The position numbers and the translations under genes were made by a program. Below are positions 38,997-47,613 of a stretch of DNA of 64,000 nucleotides, piece after piece (within the stretch, counting starts at the first letter, position 1; every line of letters begins with the position of its first letter). The notes under the pieces are model-generated. The model was given only the letters and a program-made list of their open reading frames with translations, searched no databases and was not told where the DNA came from. Source of the DNA: AC-37 sp036389835 (lineage in GTDB: Bacteria; Actinomycetota; Thermoleophilia; Solirubrobacterales; Thermoleophilaceae); NCBI GenBank assembly GCA_036389835.1, contig DASVWC010000004.1:1-64000 (forward strand). Direction: 5' to 3'.

Positions 38997-39599
38997 GTGA
39001 GCGGTGCGCTGTGGGACCGGATCGACGAGCGCTGCGAGCGCTGGAACGTGCTTCGGCACCCGTTCTACGCCCGCTGGTCGGCGGGCGAGCTCGAGCCCGA
39101 GGAGCTCAACCGCTACGCCGGCCAGTACCGGCACGCGGTCGAGGCGCTGGCGGCGATGACGGCGAACGCCGCCGCGGAGAACGACGCGCTCGGCGCGCAC
39201 GCGGCCGAGGAGGCCGCGCACGTGGCGCTGTGGGACGACTTCGCGCGCGCGGCCGGCAACGAGGGCGGCGACGCGCCCAACCTCGAGACCCGCGCGTGCG
39301 TCGAGACCTGGGCGGCCGAGGACGGCCTGCTCCCGACGCTCGCCCGCATGTACGCGATCGAGCGCGCGCAGCCCGAGATCGCGCGGGTCAAGCGTGAGGG
39401 GCTGGTCGACCTCTACGGCTACGAGGACGGCCCGGCGACGGAGTACTTCCGCCTGCACGAGCGCCTCGACGTGGAGCACGCCGCCGAGGTGCGCGAGCTG
39501 ATCGAGGAGCTGGCGGGCGCGGGCGACGAGCACGCGCTGCTCGACGCCGCCGAGGCCGCGGTGCGCGCCAACTGGCGCCTGCTCGACGGCGTGAGCTGA
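38997..39599 (+). CDS. TenA/CADD/PqqC-like iron-containing oxidoreductase-fold protein
   Basis: 200 residues, all-helical. Conserved acidic and His residues of this heme-oxygenase-like fold appear in HPFYARWSAGELEPEELNRY, YAGQYRHAVEALA, AEEAAHVALWDDF, ERAQPEIA and LDVEHAAEVRELI. Relatives include thiaminase-like TenA, chlamydial CADD and diiron redox enzymes. The spaced Glu/His pattern fits a dimetal site, but substrate is unknown. GTG at 38997 has AGGAGG (38985-38990) six bases upstream, one of the few strong ribosome sites here. Confidence 0.82.
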   Translation: MSGALWDRIDERCERWNVLRHPFYARWSAGELEPEELNRYAGQYRHAVEALAAMTANAAAENDALGAHAAEEAAHVALWDDFARAAGNEGGDAPNLETRACVETWAAEDGLLPTLARMYAIERAQPEIARVKREGLVDLYGYEDGPATEYFRLHERLDVEHAAEVRELIEELAGAGDEHALLDAAEAAVRANWRLLDGVS

Positions 39600-39618
39600 G
39601 TGCGGGCGGCTGCCGGCC

Positions 39619-39700
39619 CCCGCCGCCCGGCGGCACGACCGGACCGCTGCCCCCGCCGCCCGGCGGCACGACCGGACCGCTGCTCCTGCCGCCCGGCGGT
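39619..39700. repeat. Tandem palindromic repeats, 33-bp period
   Basis: Copies at 39619-39651 and 39652-39684 differ by one base; a third partial copy covers 39685-39700. Each holds the perfect inverted repeat GCCGCC-C-GGCGGC. They fill the gap between the TenA-like gene and the next small gene. They may stack as terminator-like hairpins without U-tracts. Confidence 0.85.
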
Positions 39701-39705
39701 GTCAA

Positions 39706-39711
39706 TAGGCT
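39706..39711 (+). promoter_or_regulatory. -10-like TAGGCT for the small charged protein
   Basis: Seven bases before ATG 39719, directly after the palindromic repeats. Confidence 0.4.
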
Positions 39712-39718
39712 TCTCTCG

Positions 39719-39928
39719 ATGAGCGAGAAGGACAAGGGCAAGAAGCCGGACGAGCCGGTCTCTCCGACCCGGAGCGCGCAGGACAAGCGGCGCGAGAAGA
39801 GCGTCGCCGAGTTCGACCGCCAGGTGAGCGAGGGAACGGTCACGATCCGGCAGATGACGCCGGCCGAGCGCAAGGCCAACCCGCCGCGCGAGCGCCCCGC
39901 CAAGGGCAAGGGCTCGCGCCGCTCCTAG
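39719..39928 (+). CDS. Small highly charged hypothetical protein
   Basis: 69 residues, almost half Lys, Arg, Glu or Asp, no Cys and no hydrophobic segment; the middle (SVAEFDRQVSEGTVTIRQMTPAERKANPP) could form one helix. I do not recognise it. Support comes from the upstream -10-like hexamer and from its stop sharing CTAG with the convergent VOC gene, the same arrangement as accepted genes nearby. Confidence 0.55.
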   Translation: MSEKDKGKKPDEPVSPTRSAQDKRREKSVAEFDRQVSEGTVTIRQMTPAERKANPPRERPAKGKGSRRS

Positions 39929-40698
39929 TCGTCGAACTCGCCCTCGAAGACGGCGAAGGTCGCACCCTGCGCGTCCGCAGCGACGACGAAGCGGCCCTGC
40001 GGGACCGACTGCGGGCCGGCTGAGACGCGCCCGCCGCTGGACTCGATCGCCTCCTTCGCGGCGTCCACGTCCGCGACGGCGAAGTACGGGTACCAGAACG
40101 ACGGCATGCCCTCGGCCGGCGCCGGGAGCAGGCCGCCGTTCGAGCGCTCGCCGTTGAAGCAGACCCAGTAGCCGGCGCCGGGGATCGCCTCGTAGCGCCA
40201 GCCGAACAGCGCGCCGTAGAACTCGCGCGCGGCGTCCGGGTCGGTCGACATCAGGTCGTTCCACGTCAGGCAGCCGGGCTCGTTCACGCGCGTGGCACCG
40301 ATGCTCTCGCGCGGGGTCCAGACGCAGAAGATCGCGCCGGCGGGGTCCTGGATCACCGCCATCCGGCCGGCCGCCATCACGTCGAACGGGGGCATCATCA
40401 CCGTGGCCCCGAGCTCGCCCGCCCTGGCCGCCGTCGCGTCGGCGTCCTCGACGGTCACGTAGTTGTTCCAGTGCGGCGGCACGCCCGCCGAGCGCTCGTC
40501 CTCGCGCTGCCCCGACAGCGCGGCCACCGTCGCGCCGTCGAGCGTGCACATGGTGTAGGTGGCGCCCCCGTCCACCGGCAGGTCGTCGAAGCCCCAGCCG
40601 AAGAGCCCGCCGTAGAAGCGCTTGGCGTCGTCGGGGTCGGTGGTGGACAGGTCGGCCCACGAGAACGTTCCCGGCGTGTACTCCGTGCGCTCGCCCAT
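39925..40698 (-). CDS. VOC (glyoxalase/bleomycin-resistance) family protein, two tandem domains
   Basis: 257 residues with two beta-alpha-beta-beta-beta modules. The first starts FSWADLSTTDPDDAKRFYGGLFGW and the second LTWNDLMSTDPDAAREFYGALFGW, ending QGATFAVFEGEFDD. Paired VOC halves form one metal-binding cavity; ligands cannot be assigned from sequence. ATG at 40698 has GGAGG a few bases upstream on the minus strand. Annotated relatives are often called hydroxylases without evidence. Confidence 0.85.
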   Translation of the reverse strand: MGERTEYTPGTFSWADLSTTDPDDAKRFYGGLFGWGFDDLPVDGGATYTMCTLDGATVAALSGQREDERSAGVPPHWNNYVTVEDADATAARAGELGATVMMPPFDVMAAGRMAVIQDPAGAIFCVWTPRESIGATRVNEPGCLTWNDLMSTDPDAAREFYGALFGWRYEAIPGAGYWVCFNGERSNGGLLPAPAEGMPSFWYPYFAVADVDAAKEAIESSGGRVSAGPQSVPQGRFVVAADAQGATFAVFEGEFDD

Positions 40699-40732
40699 GC
40701 TCCTCCTTCGGGTCGCTGATGGTGGGACGCGC

Positions 40733-42817
40733 ATGTTCGCAGCGCCTACCCTCGAAGGGGCGGTGCTCCCCCTCGTACTCGCCATCCTCGCCCTGCTCGC
40801 GCCCGCCTCCGCGGCGGCCCAGAGCGACCCGGCCGCGTCGGCGGCCCGCGGCAAGCCGGCCGCCCCCGCGGCGGAGGACCGCTGGATCGTGGTGTACGAG
40901 CGCGGGTCGGTCGGCGACGTGGACCGCGCGACCGACGCGCGCGAGCGCAGGCGCGGGTTCCGCAGCCGGCTGCGCTTCCGCCGCGCCATCGAGGGCTTCG
41001 CCGCGCGCCTGACCGCCGAGCAGGTGCGGGCCCTGCGCTCCGACCCGGACGTTCGCGCCGTCGTGCCCGACCGCCCCGTGCGCGCTCGCGCCTTCCAGTC
41101 GCTCGTGCCGGGCGAGCCGGCGCCCCCCACCGGCGTGCGCCGCATGGGGGCGGGCGGGCAGGACTGGGTGCGCGGCCCGAGCGACGTGGGCGTGGCGGTG
41201 GTCGACACCGGCGTGGACCTCGAGCACCCGGACCTCAACGTGGCGGACGGCACCGACTGCGTCGCGCCGGGCACGAGCGCCGACGACGGCAACGGGCACG
41301 GCACGCACGTCGCCGGCACGGTCGGCGCGCTCAACAACGGGAGCGGCGTGACCGGCGTGGCCCCGGGCACGAAGATCCACGCGGTGCGCGTGCTGGACGA
41401 CGCCGGCGAGGGACTCGACTCGTCGGTGATCTGCGGCATCGACTGGACCGTCGCGAACGCGGCGGCCAGGGGCATACGGCTCGTCAACCTCAGCCTCGGC
41501 AACCTCGGCGAGAGCAACCGCAACTGCGGCCGCGCGAGCGCGGACCCGAGCAGCACGCTCGTGGACCCGCTGCACGACGCGATCTGCCGCGCGACGGCAG
41601 CCGGGATCCTGAGCGTGGCCGCGGCCGGCAACGACGGCTGGAACATCAGCGAGTTCCGCTACGACGTGCCGGCCTCGTACCCGGAGGTCCTCACGGTGAG
41701 CGCGATGGCCGACAGCGACGGGGCGCCCGGCGGGTCCGGCGCGAGCTGCTCGGGCAACGCCGACGACGCGGCGGCCACCTTCTCGAACTTCACCCTGAGC
41801 CAGGAGGAGGCCGTGCACATGGTCGCCGCGCCGGGCGTGTGCATCAGGTCCACCTGGCCGCTCGACAAGGCGCCCGCCGGCGGCTACCGCACGATCTCCG
41901 GCACGAGCATGGCGGCGCCGCACGCGACGGGTCTCGCCGCGCTGTGCATCCGCGAGGCCGGCGCCGACGGGCCGTGCGCCGGGATGACGCCCGCCCAGAT
42001 CGTGCAGCGGCTGCGCTCGGACGCCGAGGGCTTCCGGGCCGCGCGCCCGAGCGCGGGCTTCCAGGGCGACCCGGCGGCGCCGGTCCTCGCCGACCCGGCG
42101 CAGCCGCAGCTCGGCAACCGCTACTACGGGTTCCTGATCCGGCCGTACGGCCCGGACACGGCCCTCGCCTCCGTGCCGCCCGAGACGACCGACGACCCGA
42201 CGCCGACCTTCACGTTCTCGTCGCCGAGCGGCGCGACCGCCTTCGAGTGCCGCGTGGACGGCGGCGACTGGTCCGCCTGCGGCTCGCCGCACACGACCGG
42301 CGAGCTGGGCGACGGGCCGCACACGTTCTCGGTCCGGGCGGTCGACCGGGCGGGCACGCCGGATCTCTCCGCCGCGGGCGACTCGTTCACCGTGGACCGG
42401 CCGGACCCGCCGCCCCCGCCCCCGCCCCCGCCGCCACCGCCCGTGCCCCCGGCGGACGTGACGGCGCCGCTCGTCTCCTTCTCCACGGCGAGCCGCCAGC
42501 GGATCGCCACGGTCTCGCGCAGCGGGATCCGCGTGAGCGTCGCCTGCGACGAGGCGTGCCGGCTCGAGTCCACGGTGGTCGTCTCCGGCAAGGAGGCGGT
42601 GAGGATCGGCCTCGCGCGGCGCCGGGCGGACGTGACCGCCGGGCGCAGGGCCTCCGGGCTCGCCGCCGGCCGGCGCGTCGTCACGATCAGGCTCACGAGC
42701 GCCCTGCGCCGCCGCCTCGCCCGCACGCGCAGCGCACTCGTGCAGCTGCGCGTCGTGGCGACCGACGCCGCCGGCAACGCGCGCCCCGTGAGGAAGTCCG
42801 TGCGGCTCGTGCGCTAG
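40733..42817 (+). CDS. Secreted subtilisin-like serine protease (S8)
   Basis: 694 residues. Signal peptide about 1-28, an inhibitor I9-like propeptide (about 48-118, WIVVYERGS to VRAVVPDRPV), then the peptidase: Asp in VAVVDTGVDLEHPDL, His in GNGHGTHVAGTVGA, oxyanion Asn region AAAGNDGW, and Ser in GTSMAAPHATG. After it come a fibronectin/Ig-like domain (about 480-560), a run of Pro, and a C-terminal basic sheet domain ending KSVRLVR, shared with the cupredoxin. ATG at 40733 places the signal peptide at the start; longer frames overlap the VOC gene. Confidence 0.9.
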   Translation: MFAAPTLEGAVLPLVLAILALLAPASAAAQSDPAASAARGKPAAPAAEDRWIVVYERGSVGDVDRATDARERRRGFRSRLRFRRAIEGFAARLTAEQVRALRSDPDVRAVVPDRPVRARAFQSLVPGEPAPPTGVRRMGAGGQDWVRGPSDVGVAVVDTGVDLEHPDLNVADGTDCVAPGTSADDGNGHGTHVAGTVGALNNGSGVTGVAPGTKIHAVRVLDDAGEGLDSSVICGIDWTVANAAARGIRLVNLSLGNLGESNRNCGRASADPSSTLVDPLHDAICRATAAGILSVAAAGNDGWNISEFRYDVPASYPEVLTVSAMADSDGAPGGSGASCSGNADDAAATFSNFTLSQEEAVHMVAAPGVCIRSTWPLDKAPAGGYRTISGTSMAAPHATGLAALCIREAGADGPCAGMTPAQIVQRLRSDAEGFRAARPSAGFQGDPAAPVLADPAQPQLGNRYYGFLIRPYGPDTALASVPPETTDDPTPTFTFSSPSGATAFECRVDGGDWSACGSPHTTGELGDGPHTFSVRAVDRAGTPDLSAAGDSFTVDRPDPPPPPPPPPPPPVPPADVTAPLVSFSTASRQRIATVSRSGIRVSVACDEACRLESTVVVSGKEAVRIGLARRRADVTAGRRASGLAAGRRVVTIRLTSALRRRLARTRSALVQLRVVATDAAGNARPVRKSVRLVR

Positions 42818-42840
42818 GGCGGACCGGCCGGGAGCCTGGC

Positions 42841-42846
42841 TACCGT
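42841..42846 (+). promoter_or_regulatory. -10-like TACCGT
   Basis: Seven bases before GTG 42854, which makes 42854 a better start than GTG 42845, a codon that overlaps the hexamer. Confidence 0.4.
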
Positions 42847-42853
42847 GGGCGCG

Positions 42854-43327
42854 GTGGACCTCAACGCCCCGCCCCTCGTGCCGCTCGCCGCGCTCGCGCT
42901 CGCCTCGAGCGGGAGCCTCGGCGGGCCCGCGAGCCCGGCCGTGGAGGTGAGGGCGGGCACCTACGGCGGCTCCACGGCGCAGGAGCTGCCGCTCTCGATC
43001 CGCGTGCGCTACGACCGCCGGGCGGCCTGGCGGGTCCGCTACGTGGCGCGCTGCGAGGACGGCACGGTGGTGCGCGGGCGCTACTTCTCGGGCCGCGGCA
43101 CCCCGCTGCTCGCGATCGGGACCGACGGGCGCTTCCGGCTCGGCCGCTCCGAGCCGGCGGAGTTCAGGCCGGGCGGGACCGGCAGCGCGCGCTTCGAGTT
43201 CACCGGCCGCCTCGGCGCGCGCGGCGGGAGCGGGCGCTGGCGGCTGCGGCTGACCAGCCCGCCCGGCGGGGACGGCCCCGTCGCCTGCACCGCCGGGCCG
43301 CTCCGCTGGCGGGTGAGCCGCGGCTGA
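42854..43327 (+). CDS. Putative secreted protein of unknown function
   Basis: 157 residues. A weak N-terminal hydrophobic segment (LVPLAALALASSGSLGG) may be an export signal. The rest looks like an all-beta domain with IRVRYDRRAAWRVRYVARCEDG and a second Cys near the end (VACTAGP), which could pair. No family recognised. It lies between the subtilase and the rhodanese gene on the same strand. Confidence 0.55.
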   Translation: MDLNAPPLVPLAALALASSGSLGGPASPAVEVRAGTYGGSTAQELPLSIRVRYDRRAAWRVRYVARCEDGTVVRGRYFSGRGTPLLAIGTDGRFRLGRSEPAEFRPGGTGSARFEFTGRLGARGGSGRWRLRLTSPPGGDGPVACTAGPLRWRVSRG

Positions 43328-43358
43328 GCGCGTATTGCGAGCGGCCCCGCCCAGCGCG

Positions 43359-43364
43359 TAGATT
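43359..43364 (+). promoter_or_regulatory. -10-like TAGATT for the rhodanese gene
   Basis: Six bases before GTG 43371, same hexamer and spacing as the LysR gene. Confidence 0.45.
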
Positions 43365-43370
43365 GGAGCC

Positions 43371-43721
43371 GTGCCCTTCACCTCCGATCCCAGCCACGAG
43401 CTCGGCCCCGAGCGCGTCAAGGAGATGCTCGACCGCGGCGAGGTCGAGCTGATCGACGTGCGCGAGCAGTACGAGTGGGACGCGGGCCGGATCCCGGGGG
43501 CCAAGCACATCGAGCTGGAGCGCGTCGCCGGGCGCGCCGAGGAGCTCCCGAAGGACCGGCCGCTCGTATTCCAGTGCCGCATCGGAGCGCGCTCGGCGAT
43601 GGTGACGGAGGCCTTCCGCGCGTCCGGGTACGAGGCGTACAACCTGACCGGCGGCATCACCGCGTGGGTCGAGCGCGGGCTCCCGCTCGACCCGCAGGGC
43701 GGGGCCGTGGCGGACCACTGA
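43371..43721 (+). CDS. Single-domain rhodanese
   Basis: 116 residues, cytoplasmic sulfurtransferase fold. ELIDVREQYEWDAGRIPGAKHI, the active-site loop with nucleophile Cys in FQCRIGARS, and NLTGGITAWVERGLPLD are all intact. It is a good comparison for the interrupted rhodanese of the antiporter gene, where the corresponding loop is LYCT-UGA-PDEATS. Likely co-transcribed with the LuxR-type regulator eight bases downstream. Confidence 0.87.
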   Translation: MPFTSDPSHELGPERVKEMLDRGEVELIDVREQYEWDAGRIPGAKHIELERVAGRAEELPKDRPLVFQCRIGARSAMVTEAFRASGYEAYNLTGGITAWVERGLPLDPQGGAVADH

Positions 43722-43729
43722 CGCGCGCC

Positions 43730-46543
43730 GTGCCGGAGACGAGGGACGCACTGCTGCTCGAGCGGAGCCGCGAGCTGGAGGCGCTCGAGCGCCTGCTCGC
43801 GGGCGCCGGGGACGGCGACGGCCGCCTCGCGCTCATCGAGGGGCAGGCGGGGATCGGCAAGAGCCGGCTGCTGGTCGAGGCCCGCCGGCGCGCGGAGGAG
43901 GCGGGGATGCGGGTGCTCACCGCCAAGGGGAGCGAGCTCGAGGGAGAGTTCGCGTTCGGCGTCGTGCGCCAGCTCTTCGAGCCGGCGCTGATGGACGCGC
44001 AGACGCGCGAGTCGTGGCTCGGGGGCGCGGCCGCGGCGGCGCGCGCGATCTTCGAGGCGGTGGACGAGTCGCCCGGCGACGCGCCCCGCGACGTCTCCTT
44101 CTCGGCGCTGCACGGGCTCTACTGGCTGGTGGTGAACGCGACGGCCGACCGCCCGCTGCTGCTCGCCCTCGACGACCTGCACTGGGTCGACCGCCCCTCG
44201 CTGCGCTTCGTCGCCTACCTCGTGCGCCGCCTCGAGGGCCTGCCCGTGCTCGTGGCGACGACGCTGCGGACCACCGAGCCGGGCAGCGACCCGGCGCTGC
44301 TCGCCGAGATCGCCAACGACCCGGCCACGGTGCCGGTGCAGCCGGGTGCGCTGAGCCCGGAGGGGGTCGCCCAGCTCGTGCGCGAGCGGCTCTCCGAGGA
44401 CGCGCACGACGCGTTCAGCGCCGCCTGCCACGGCACGACGGGGGGCAACCCGCTGCTGCTGCGCCAGCTCCTGACCTCGCTCGAGGCCGAGGGCGTGGCG
44501 CCCGAGGCGAGGAACGCGGCGATGGTTCGCGACATCGGCCCGCGGGCGGTCTCCCGCACCGTGCTGCTCCGGCTCGCGCGGCTGCCCGCCGCCGCTACCG
44601 CGGTGGCGCGGGCGGTGGCGGTCCTCGGCGAGAGCGCCGACGTGCCGAGCGTGGCCGCCCTGGCCGAGCTCGACGAGCGGGTGACCGCCGACGCCACCGC
44701 CTCGCTCGCGCGCGCGGAGATCCTGCGCCCCGACCCGCCGCTGTCGTTCGTGCACCCCCTGGTGCGCGACGCGATCTACCATGACCTGCCGCCCGGCGAG
44801 CGCGAGCTCCAGCACGCGAGCGCAGCCCGGATGCTGTCGGGCGCGGGGGCGCCGCCCGAGCAGGTGGCCTCGCACCTGCTCACGGTTCCGCGCCGCGGCG
44901 ACGAGTGGGTGTCGAGCCTGCTGGTCGAGGCTGGCCGCGAGGCGCTGCGCAAGGGGGCGCCGGAGAGCGCCGTCTCGTACATGACGCGCGCGCTCGAGGA
45001 GCCGCCGCCGGCCGGGCAGCGCGGGGCGCTGCTGCTCGAGCTGGGGCTGGCGGAGGTCTCGACCTTCGGGCCGGACGCGGTCACGCACCTGCGCGAGGCG
45101 CACGCGGAGCTCGCCGACCCGGTCCAGCGCGCGATCGCCGCCTACGCGCTCGCGCGCACGCTGCTGTTCACCGGGGCCCCGGCCGAGGGAGCGGCGCTGG
45201 CCGAGCGCACGGCGGCCGCCCTTCCGGACGAGATGCTCCAGCTCAAGCAGGGGCTGGAGAGCCTCATCTACTACGGGACGGTCTTCGGCGGCGCCGAGCA
45301 GGCCGGGCTGGAGCGCTTCGAGCGCTATCGCGTGAGCGACCCGGACGGGGGCCCCGGGACGAAGATGCTCCAGGCCGTCGCGGCCTACGACTGGGCGGTG
45401 ACCGGCGGCGGTGCCGACGAGTGCTCCGAGCTCGCGCTCGAGTCGCTCGCCGGCGGCGTGCTCGTGCGCGAGGACAACGGGCTCTCCAACATCCCGCCGA
45501 TCGCGACCCTGGCCCTGGCCGACCGCGACGAGGCCCTCGAGCACCTCGACGAGGCCGGCGCCGACGCCCACCGCCGCGGGGCGCTGTTCGCCGTCCTCGG
45601 GGCGCACTGCTGGCGGGCCTTCGCGCTCCGCCGCCGCGGCGAGCTGCTCGACGCCGAGGCCGAGGCGCAGGCGGGCTACGACGACATGGTGCTGTGGGGC
45701 CAGAACACCGGCACCGTGATGGCGTACACGGCCACCGTCTGGTGCGAGATCCGCGTGGAGCGCGGGGAGCTGGCCGCCGCCGAGGAGGTGCTGGCGCTCG
45801 CGGGCGAAGAGCTGGCGCCGGACGCGCACTCGACGCTGCTCTACCACGCCGCGCACGCCGAGCTGATGCTCGCGCGGGGCCGGCCGGAGGAGGCGCTGGC
45901 GGCCGCCGAGGCGGGCGCGGCGGCGGCCGACCGGGTCGTGAACCCGGCCTGGATCCCGTGGCGGAGCCAGAAGGCGCGCGCGCTGGACCGGCTCGGGCGC
46001 ACCGACGAGGCGCTGGCCGTCGCCGCGGAGGAGCTGCCGCTGGCGCGGGCCTGGGGCGCGCCCGGGACGGTCGCGCAGACCCTGCGCGCGATCGGCACGA
46101 TCGAGCGCGAGGCCGGGGTCGAGCGGCTGCGCGAGGCGGTCGCCACGGTCGCCGGCTCGCCCGCGCGGCTCGAGCACGCGAAGTGCCTGGCCGCGCTGGG
46201 CGGGGCGCTGCGCCGCGCGCGCCAGCCGACCGAGGCGCGCGAGCCGCTGCGCGAGGCGCTCGAGCTGGCGTTCGTGTGCGGCGCGGCGGGGCTGGCCGAC
46301 GAGGTCCGTACGGAGCTGAACGCGGCGGGCGTGCGGCCGCGAACCGAGGCCCTGAGCGGCCCGGCGGCGCTCACGGCGAAGGAGCGCAAGGTCGCCGCGC
46401 TGGCCGCCGAGGGCCAGACGAACCGCGACATCGCGCAGACGCTCTACGTCACCCCGAAGACCGTCGAGGTCCACCTCACGAACGCCTACCGCAAGCTGGG
46501 GATCCGCTCGCGGCGTGAGCTCTCGCAGGCCCTGGCGGCGTAG
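43730..46543 (+). CDS. Large ATP-binding LuxR-family (LAL/MalT-like) transcriptional regulator
   Basis: 937 residues. AAA/STAND-type ATPase near the N-terminus with Walker A GQAGIGKSR (about 41) and Walker B LLLALDDLHWVD, a long helical, TPR-like region (about 350-850), and a C-terminal LuxR helix-turn-helix (LTAKERKVAALAAEGQTNRD, then TVEVHLTNAYRKLGI). Such regulators switch on DNA binding after ligand and ATP binding; the ligand is unknown. GTG at 43730 is nine bases after the rhodanese stop. Confidence 0.9.
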   Translation: MPETRDALLLERSRELEALERLLAGAGDGDGRLALIEGQAGIGKSRLLVEARRRAEEAGMRVLTAKGSELEGEFAFGVVRQLFEPALMDAQTRESWLGGAAAAARAIFEAVDESPGDAPRDVSFSALHGLYWLVVNATADRPLLLALDDLHWVDRPSLRFVAYLVRRLEGLPVLVATTLRTTEPGSDPALLAEIANDPATVPVQPGALSPEGVAQLVRERLSEDAHDAFSAACHGTTGGNPLLLRQLLTSLEAEGVAPEARNAAMVRDIGPRAVSRTVLLRLARLPAAATAVARAVAVLGESADVPSVAALAELDERVTADATASLARAEILRPDPPLSFVHPLVRDAIYHDLPPGERELQHASAARMLSGAGAPPEQVASHLLTVPRRGDEWVSSLLVEAGREALRKGAPESAVSYMTRALEEPPPAGQRGALLLELGLAEVSTFGPDAVTHLREAHAELADPVQRAIAAYALARTLLFTGAPAEGAALAERTAAALPDEMLQLKQGLESLIYYGTVFGGAEQAGLERFERYRVSDPDGGPGTKMLQAVAAYDWAVTGGGADECSELALESLAGGVLVREDNGLSNIPPIATLALADRDEALEHLDEAGADAHRRGALFAVLGAHCWRAFALRRRGELLDAEAEAQAGYDDMVLWGQNTGTVMAYTATVWCEIRVERGELAAAEEVLALAGEELAPDAHSTLLYHAAHAELMLARGRPEEALAAAEAGAAAADRVVNPAWIPWRSQKARALDRLGRTDEALAVAAEELPLARAWGAPGTVAQTLRAIGTIEREAGVERLREAVATVAGSPARLEHAKCLAALGGALRRARQPTEAREPLREALELAFVCGAAGLADEVRTELNAAGVRPRTEALSGPAALTAKERKVAALAAEGQTNRDIAQTLYVTPKTVEVHLTNAYRKLGIRSRRELSQALAA

Positions 46544-46549
46544 CTCTCC

Positions 46550-47248
46550 TCAGGGCGTCAGCGCGCGCCACCCGAACAGCACGCGGCGGTTGATCGCCCC
46601 CGGCGTCACCTCGACCTTCAGCGCGATCCGGCTGCGCGGGGGGACCGTCACGGCGGCCGTGGTGTTGCCGCATGTCTCGTCGAGGCCGCTGACCGTGCAC
46701 GTGAGGGCCGTGTCCAGTGAGTCGAGCTGGAAGGTGACGACGTATGCCTCGTCGGCCCCGGGCTCGTCGCCGAGCCGGATCGCGAGGTCGCGCGCGACGA
46801 TCGCGTGGTCCGGCGAGAGCGTCTCGGCGAAGGTCGGCGCGCCCCATATCTGCGAGGGCCCGGAGGGGGCGAGCCAGCGCGTCACGCCATCGGTCAGCGG
46901 GATGTTCTCGGTGTTGCCGGTGAGCAGGCTCCCCGCGGGGGAGCCGGGCGCGCCGGGCGTGCCGTCCTGGCCCGGCTTGCCGTTCTCACCCGCCGCGCCG
47001 TTCTGCCCGGCGGTTCCGGGCGGTCCCGCCGGGCCGGTCTGGCTCCAGCGGACGAGCCTCTGGCCCCGGGGGCACTTCGTGCCCTTGACGAGGAGCTTCA
47101 CGGCCCCGGTCCTGGGCACGTAGCACGCCTCGATCCGCCCCTGCCTGTCCGGGACCGCGGCGACCGCGAAGCCTCCGGCCGCGGCCACCAGGGCGATGGC
47201 GGACAGGACGAGCGCCGGCGACGGCGAGAACTTCCGGGCAGAGCTCAT
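46550..47248 (-). CDS. Secreted collagen-like protein
   Basis: 232 residues. Signal-anchor-like N-terminus (about 10-31), then DRQGRIEACYVPRTGAVKLL, a conserved opening of this actinobacterial group, and about 11 Gly-x-y triplets (GPAGPPGTAGQNGAAGENG and on) expected to form a short collagen triple helix. The C-terminal beta domain with two Cys may be a trimerising head. ATG at 47248 with AAGGAG five bases upstream. It ends six bases from the convergent LuxR gene. Confidence 0.82.
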   Translation of the reverse strand: MSSARKFSPSPALVLSAIALVAAAGGFAVAAVPDRQGRIEACYVPRTGAVKLLVKGTKCPRGQRLVRWSQTGPAGPPGTAGQNGAAGENGKPGQDGTPGAPGSPAGSLLTGNTENIPLTDGVTRWLAPSGPSQIWGAPTFAETLSPDHAIVARDLAIRLGDEPGADEAYVVTFQLDSLDTALTCTVSGLDETCGNTTAAVTVPPRSRIALKVEVTPGAINRRVLFGWRALTP

Positions 47249-47411
47249 CGGCGCTCCTTCGTGGGGCGGGTATCCGTACCACTCCCCGCCGGTGAGCGCA
47301 AGCGCGCCAGGCTCGGGGCCGGGACCCCCTTAGACCCCCTAGGGCGAGGGCGGCGAAAGTCTGGGGTCGTTGTTTGGGGTTGTCCTCGATGTGCGGGCGC
47401 GCTGGATGGCC

Positions 47412-47417
47412 GAATCT
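47412..47417 (+). promoter_or_regulatory. -10-like GAATCT for the small protein/FAD operon
   Basis: Seven bases before ATG 47425. The rest of the 176-base divergent gap to the collagen-like gene shows no other element I can name. Confidence 0.35.
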
Positions 47418-47424
47418 GGTGGCC

Positions 47425-47613
47425 ATGGACGGAACGACCACCGCGATCAGCCTCGAGATGCACCTCGCCGGCGACTGCCTCACCGGTACGGCGACCTCCG
47501 CCGCCGGTGTCGAGCGGCCCTTCTGCGGGTGGCTCGGGCTGATCGCGGCGATCGACGCGCTGCTCGGCGGGTCGATCACCACCACCCCAACGCACACAGA
47601 GGAGCAGCCATGA
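47425..47613 (+). CDS. Small conserved-looking protein coupled to the FAD oxidase
   Basis: 62 residues: SLEMHLAGDCLTGTATSAAG, then FCGWLGLIAAIDALLG. The pattern of a short sheet followed by WLGL-x-x-AIDALL recurs, as I recall, in small actinobacterial proteins encoded before oxidoreductases. Its stop overlaps the ATG of the FAD oxidase as ATGA, so translation is coupled. Function unknown. Confidence 0.65.
   Translation: MDGTTTAISLEMHLAGDCLTGTATSAAGVERPFCGWLGLIAAIDALLGGSITTTPTHTEEQP

Noticed and set aside
39419..46474. Antisense open frame of more than 2300 codons on the minus strand, and similar long frames at 12655-17394 and 4580-7012
   Set aside because: They are mirror frames of real genes in very GC-rich DNA. 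Their translations are Arg/Ala/His-rich low complexity, and the opposite strand carries recognised domains.
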